Of a stretch of 64,000 nucleotides of DNA, positions 61,950 through 64,000 are shown piece by piece (the first letter of the stretch is position 1; the number at the start of each line of letters is the position of its first letter). The stretch is from positions 248,001 through 312,000 of the forward strand of contig CANNGL010000004.1 in NCBI GenBank assembly GCA_947504205.1. The letters run 5' to 3'. The DNA comes from an uncultured Litoreibacter sp. (GTDB lineage: Bacteria; Pseudomonadota; Alphaproteobacteria; Rhodobacterales; Rhodobacteraceae). The notes beneath the pieces are model-generated. The model worked only from the letters and a program-made list of their open reading frames with translations. It was not told where the DNA came from and did no database searches. Position numbers and translations under genes: made by a program.

Positions 61950-63242
61950 CTACTCTGCCGCGATCGGCGCGGGACCGCGTTTGTGTTTGATCCGGTCTTC
62001 GATCTCATCTCGGAAATGACGGATCAAGCCTTGGATTGGCCAAGCGGCCGCATCGCCGAGTGCGCAGATCGTATGACCTTCCACCTGTTTGGTGACGTCG
62101 AGCAACATGTCGATTTCTTCAACGGCAGCCTCGCCTTTCACCAGACGATCCATCACGCGCATCATCCACCCGGTGCCTTCGCGGCATGGCGTACATTGGC
62201 CGCAGCTCTCGTGCTTGTAGAAGCTCGACAGGCGCCAGATGGCTTTGATGATGTCGGTGTCATTGTCCATCACGATGACAGCGGCAGTGCCCAGACCGGA
62301 TTGCTGCTCGCGCAGCCAGTCGAAATCCATGATCGCGTCTTTGCGCATCACCGAGCCTGGCAGACATGGAACGGATGAGCCGCCGGGGATAACCGCTTTC
62401 AGATTGTCCCAGCCGCCACGGATGCCGCCACAATGTTTCTCGATCAACTCGTCAAACGGGATCGACATTTCTTCTTCGACCACACAGGGGTTGTTCACGT
62501 GTCCCGAGATGGCAAACAGCTTCGTGCCTGCGTTGTTCGGCCGCCCAAAGTTGGAGAACCAGGACGCGCCACGCCGCAGGATCGTCGGCACGACAGCGAT
62601 CGATTCAACATTGTTCACAGTGGTCGGGCAACCATAGAGCCCTGCCCCCGCCGGGAACGGTGGCTTCATACGCGGCATGCCCTTCTTGCCTTCAAGGCTT
62701 TCCAGCAGCGCCGTTTCTTCACCGCAGATATAGGCGCCCGCACCGTGATGCAGATACAGATCGAAATCCCAACCGGATTTGGCGGCGTTCTTGCCCAGAA
62801 GCCCAGCTTCATAAGCCTCGTCGATGGCATTCTGAAGGGCTTCTTTCTCGCGGATATACTCGCCCCGGATGTAGATATAGCAGGCGTTTGCATTCATCGC
62901 GAAGCTTGCGATCAGACAGCCCTCGATCAGGGTGTGGGGATCATGGCGCATGATCTCCCGGTCCTTGCAGGTGCCCGGCTCGGATTCGTCTGCATTCACC
63001 ACCAGATAGGAGGGTCGGCCATCGCTTTCCTTCGGCATGAAGGACCACTTGAGGCCAGTCGGGAAACCGGCCCCGCCGCGACCGCGCAGCCCCGACGACT
63101 TCATCTCTTCAACGATCCAATCGCGACCTTTTTTGATCAGCTTGTCGGTACCATCCCAATGGCCGCGCGATTTCGCGCCTTGGAGCGTACGGTCATGCAT
63201 CCCGTAGAGGTTCGTGAAAATCCGATCCTTATCCGCCAGCAT
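61950..63242 (-). CDS. nuoF: NADH-quinone oxidoreductase subunit F
   Basis: Holds FMN, the NADH site and one 4Fe-4S cluster of complex I. The 430-residue chain has the NADH/FMN loop [18 protein letters not shown], a second glycine-rich stretch [19 protein letters not shown] and the cluster motif [16 protein letters not shown] with a later Cys in [12 protein letters not shown]. Confidence 0.97.
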   Translation of the reverse strand: MLADKDRIFTNLYGMHDRTLQGAKSRGHWDGTDKLIKKGRDWIVEEMKSSGLRGRGGAGFPTGLKWSFMPKESDGRPSYLVVNADESEPGTCKDREIMRHDPHTLIEGCLIASFAMNANACYIYIRGEYIREKEALQNAIDEAYEAGLLGKNAAKSGWDFDLYLHHGAGAYICGEETALLESLEGKKGMPRMKPPFPAGAGLYGCPTTVNNVESIAVVPTILRRGASWFSNFGRPNNAGTKLFAISGHVNNPCVVEEEMSIPFDELIEKHCGGIRGGWDNLKAVIPGGSSVPCLPGSVMRKDAIMDFDWLREQQSGLGTAAVIVMDNDTDIIKAIWRLSSFYKHESCGQCTPCREGTGWMMRVMDRLVKGEAAVEEIDMLLDVTKQVEGHTICALGDAAAWPIQGLIRHFRDEIEDRIKHKRGPAPIAAE

Positions 63243-63246
63243 AGGC

Positions 63247-63474
63247 CTAGCTTTCCTTATCTGTCTGGCGGTCCCGCCAGAGCGTCCATGTCATCCACAG
63301 GGCCCATCCAAAAACCGCCAAGGTGGCAAGGTCGAACAGGGCCATAATTCGGTGCGGCCAGTCATATTCCGCCGCAAGAAACTGTACGAGGATATAGGCA
63401 ACGCCGGTTCCAGCAAGGATCTTCGCGATCAATCTGCCGCGCTGCGCTTGGCCTTGCTGGTTATCGGCACTCAT
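63247..63474 (-). CDS. DUF5337-like small membrane protein
   Basis: 75 residues with two helices ([20 protein letters not shown] and [17 protein letters not shown]). From memory it matches DUF5337, a Rhodobacterales family placed between nuoE and nuoF. ATG 63474 (MSADNQQG) follows GAGGA at good spacing; the ATG at 63486 and the one at 63480 lie within that site. Role unknown. Confidence 0.75.
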   Translation of the reverse strand: MSADNQQGQAQRGRLIAKILAGTGVAYILVQFLAAEYDWPHRIMALFDLATLAVFGWALWMTWTLWRDRQTDKES

Positions 63475-63530
63475 GCCCATCCTCATTTTTATCGACCCCC
63501 CGACCAGATCAGGTCGGAGGGTCGGTTACG

Positions 63531-64000
63531 TTAGTACTTGGCGCGCTTGGAGAACTCGGTCTGTCCACCTTTGGCCAGTGTCTTGGCTTGTTTAATCCAG
63601 CCGTCGCGCTCGATGCGGCCTTTGAACTTCAGACGTTCATCGACCCATTCAACTTCTTTCTTCCGCCAGCCTGCAATCTGGTCGTAGTGCCAGAAGCCCA
63701 ACTCGTTCAGCGTTTTCTCAAGCCCCGGACCGACGCCTTTGATCATCTTCAAATCATCCGCGCCTGCTTTGCGCGGCTTTTTCATTGTCGATGGCTTGCC
63801 ATCCTTGGCAACAGGTTTGCGCGCCGCTTTCGCAGGTGCAGCAGCTGCGGCTTTTGTCGGTGCCTTGGCAGTCGCCGCTTTCGACGTGGATGCGGACTTG
63901 CCAGCAGCTTTCCTAGCTGCAGGTTTCTTGGCGGTCGCCGTTTTGGTTGCCGCTGGCTTTGCTGCCGCTTTTTTCGCAGCTGGCTTCTTGGCCGCAGGCT
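63531..64000 (-). CDS. nuoE: C-terminal extension of NADH-quinone oxidoreductase subunit E (start outside window)
   Basis: The frame is open to the right window edge (first full codon at 63998) and so the start is unseen. Visible are about 72 residues very rich in Lys and Ala (KKPAAKKAAAKPAATKTATA and similar), then a helix-hairpin-helix-like domain (DDLKMIKGVGPGLEKTLNEL, EVEWVDERLKFKGRIERDGW). In Rhodobacterales, NuoE carries a C-terminal extension of this kind; position before DUF5337-nuoF supports it. The catalytic 2Fe-2S part lies outside the window, so the call rests on the tail and the context. Confidence 0.75.
   Translation of the reverse strand, partial: PAAKKPAAKKAAAKPAATKTATAKKPAARKAAGKSASTSKAATAKAPTKAAAAAPAKAARKPVAKDGKPSTMKKPRKAGADDLKMIKGVGPGLEKTLNELGFWHYDQIAGWRKKEVEWVDERLKFKGRIERDGWIKQAKTLAKGGQTEFSKRAKY

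Noticed and set aside
1-64000. CRISPR arrays, tRNA or rRNA genes, prophage or IS elements
   Set aside because: No regularly spaced repeats, tRNA-like sequences, transposase or phage genes were recognised on reading; short tRNAs could be missed by eye.

Overview
The window looks like chromosomal DNA of a Rhodobacterales (Roseobacter-group) alphaproteobacterium. The grounds are gene content and order: an NADH dehydrogenase (complex I) operon interrupted by small Rhodobacterales-type accessory genes and running nuoE-...-nuoN-birA-coaX-rnj, a VPLPA-CTERM protein, a stand-alone Hint-domain protein, and a RutR-controlled dihydropyrimidinase/ABC-transporter operon. No tRNA, rRNA, CRISPR, phage or insertion-sequence gene was recognised. 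The taxonomic call is an inference from family knowledge, not a database result.

Layout. 1-4.8 kb: 3' part of purB, a membrane-anchored cytochrome c fused to an unknown domain, two small secreted proteins sharing a cysteine motif, and a lone fliG. 4.8-14.7 kb: housekeeping genes (lon, tgt, a sufT-sufA-tfoX-like-tpiA operon), an SLC13-type transporter and a cytochrome P450. 14.7-18.8 kb: cytochrome c maturation operon ccmF-G-H-I. 18.9-25.9 kb: a tightly overlapping seven-gene operon (HisD-like dehydrogenase, three tandem-NTF2/SnoaL-like proteins, a LacI-family regulator, a PPOX-type flavoprotein, a bicupin). It has a palindromic LacI-type operator laid over its promoter and is followed by palindromic repeats and an MFS transporter. 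This is the best candidate for an undescribed catabolic system. 27.3-35.6 kb: the divergent pyrimidine/hydantoin cluster (carbamoylase, lipoprotein, dihydropyrimidinase, 48-residue membrane peptide, NMT1-type ABC transporter) facing a RutR-like regulator, with a RutR-type palindrome between them. 35.6-44.6 kb: mixed single genes (FbpC-like ATPase, SDR, Hint protein, NTF2 protein, prfC, VPLPA-CTERM protein, RhlE-type helicase, type II NADH dehydrogenase). 44.7-64 kb: on the minus strand, the nuo operon from the C-terminal tail of nuoE through nuoN and on to birA, coaX and rnj.

How the genes work together. The nuo and ndh products both feed electrons from NADH to quinone, and the ccm genes help mature the c-type cytochromes used downstream. 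The RutR cluster should import a pyrimidine-like compound and open and decarbamoylate its reduced ring; the first, reductive step is not encoded here. The LacI cluster probably oxidises a small alcohol or polyol derivative through the HisD-like enzyme, with NTF2-fold and cupin proteins acting on intermediates. Its substrate cannot be read from the sequence.

Limits: all calls come from reading the sequence and translations. Family assignments rest on recognised motifs and context. Promoter and operator calls are by eye.
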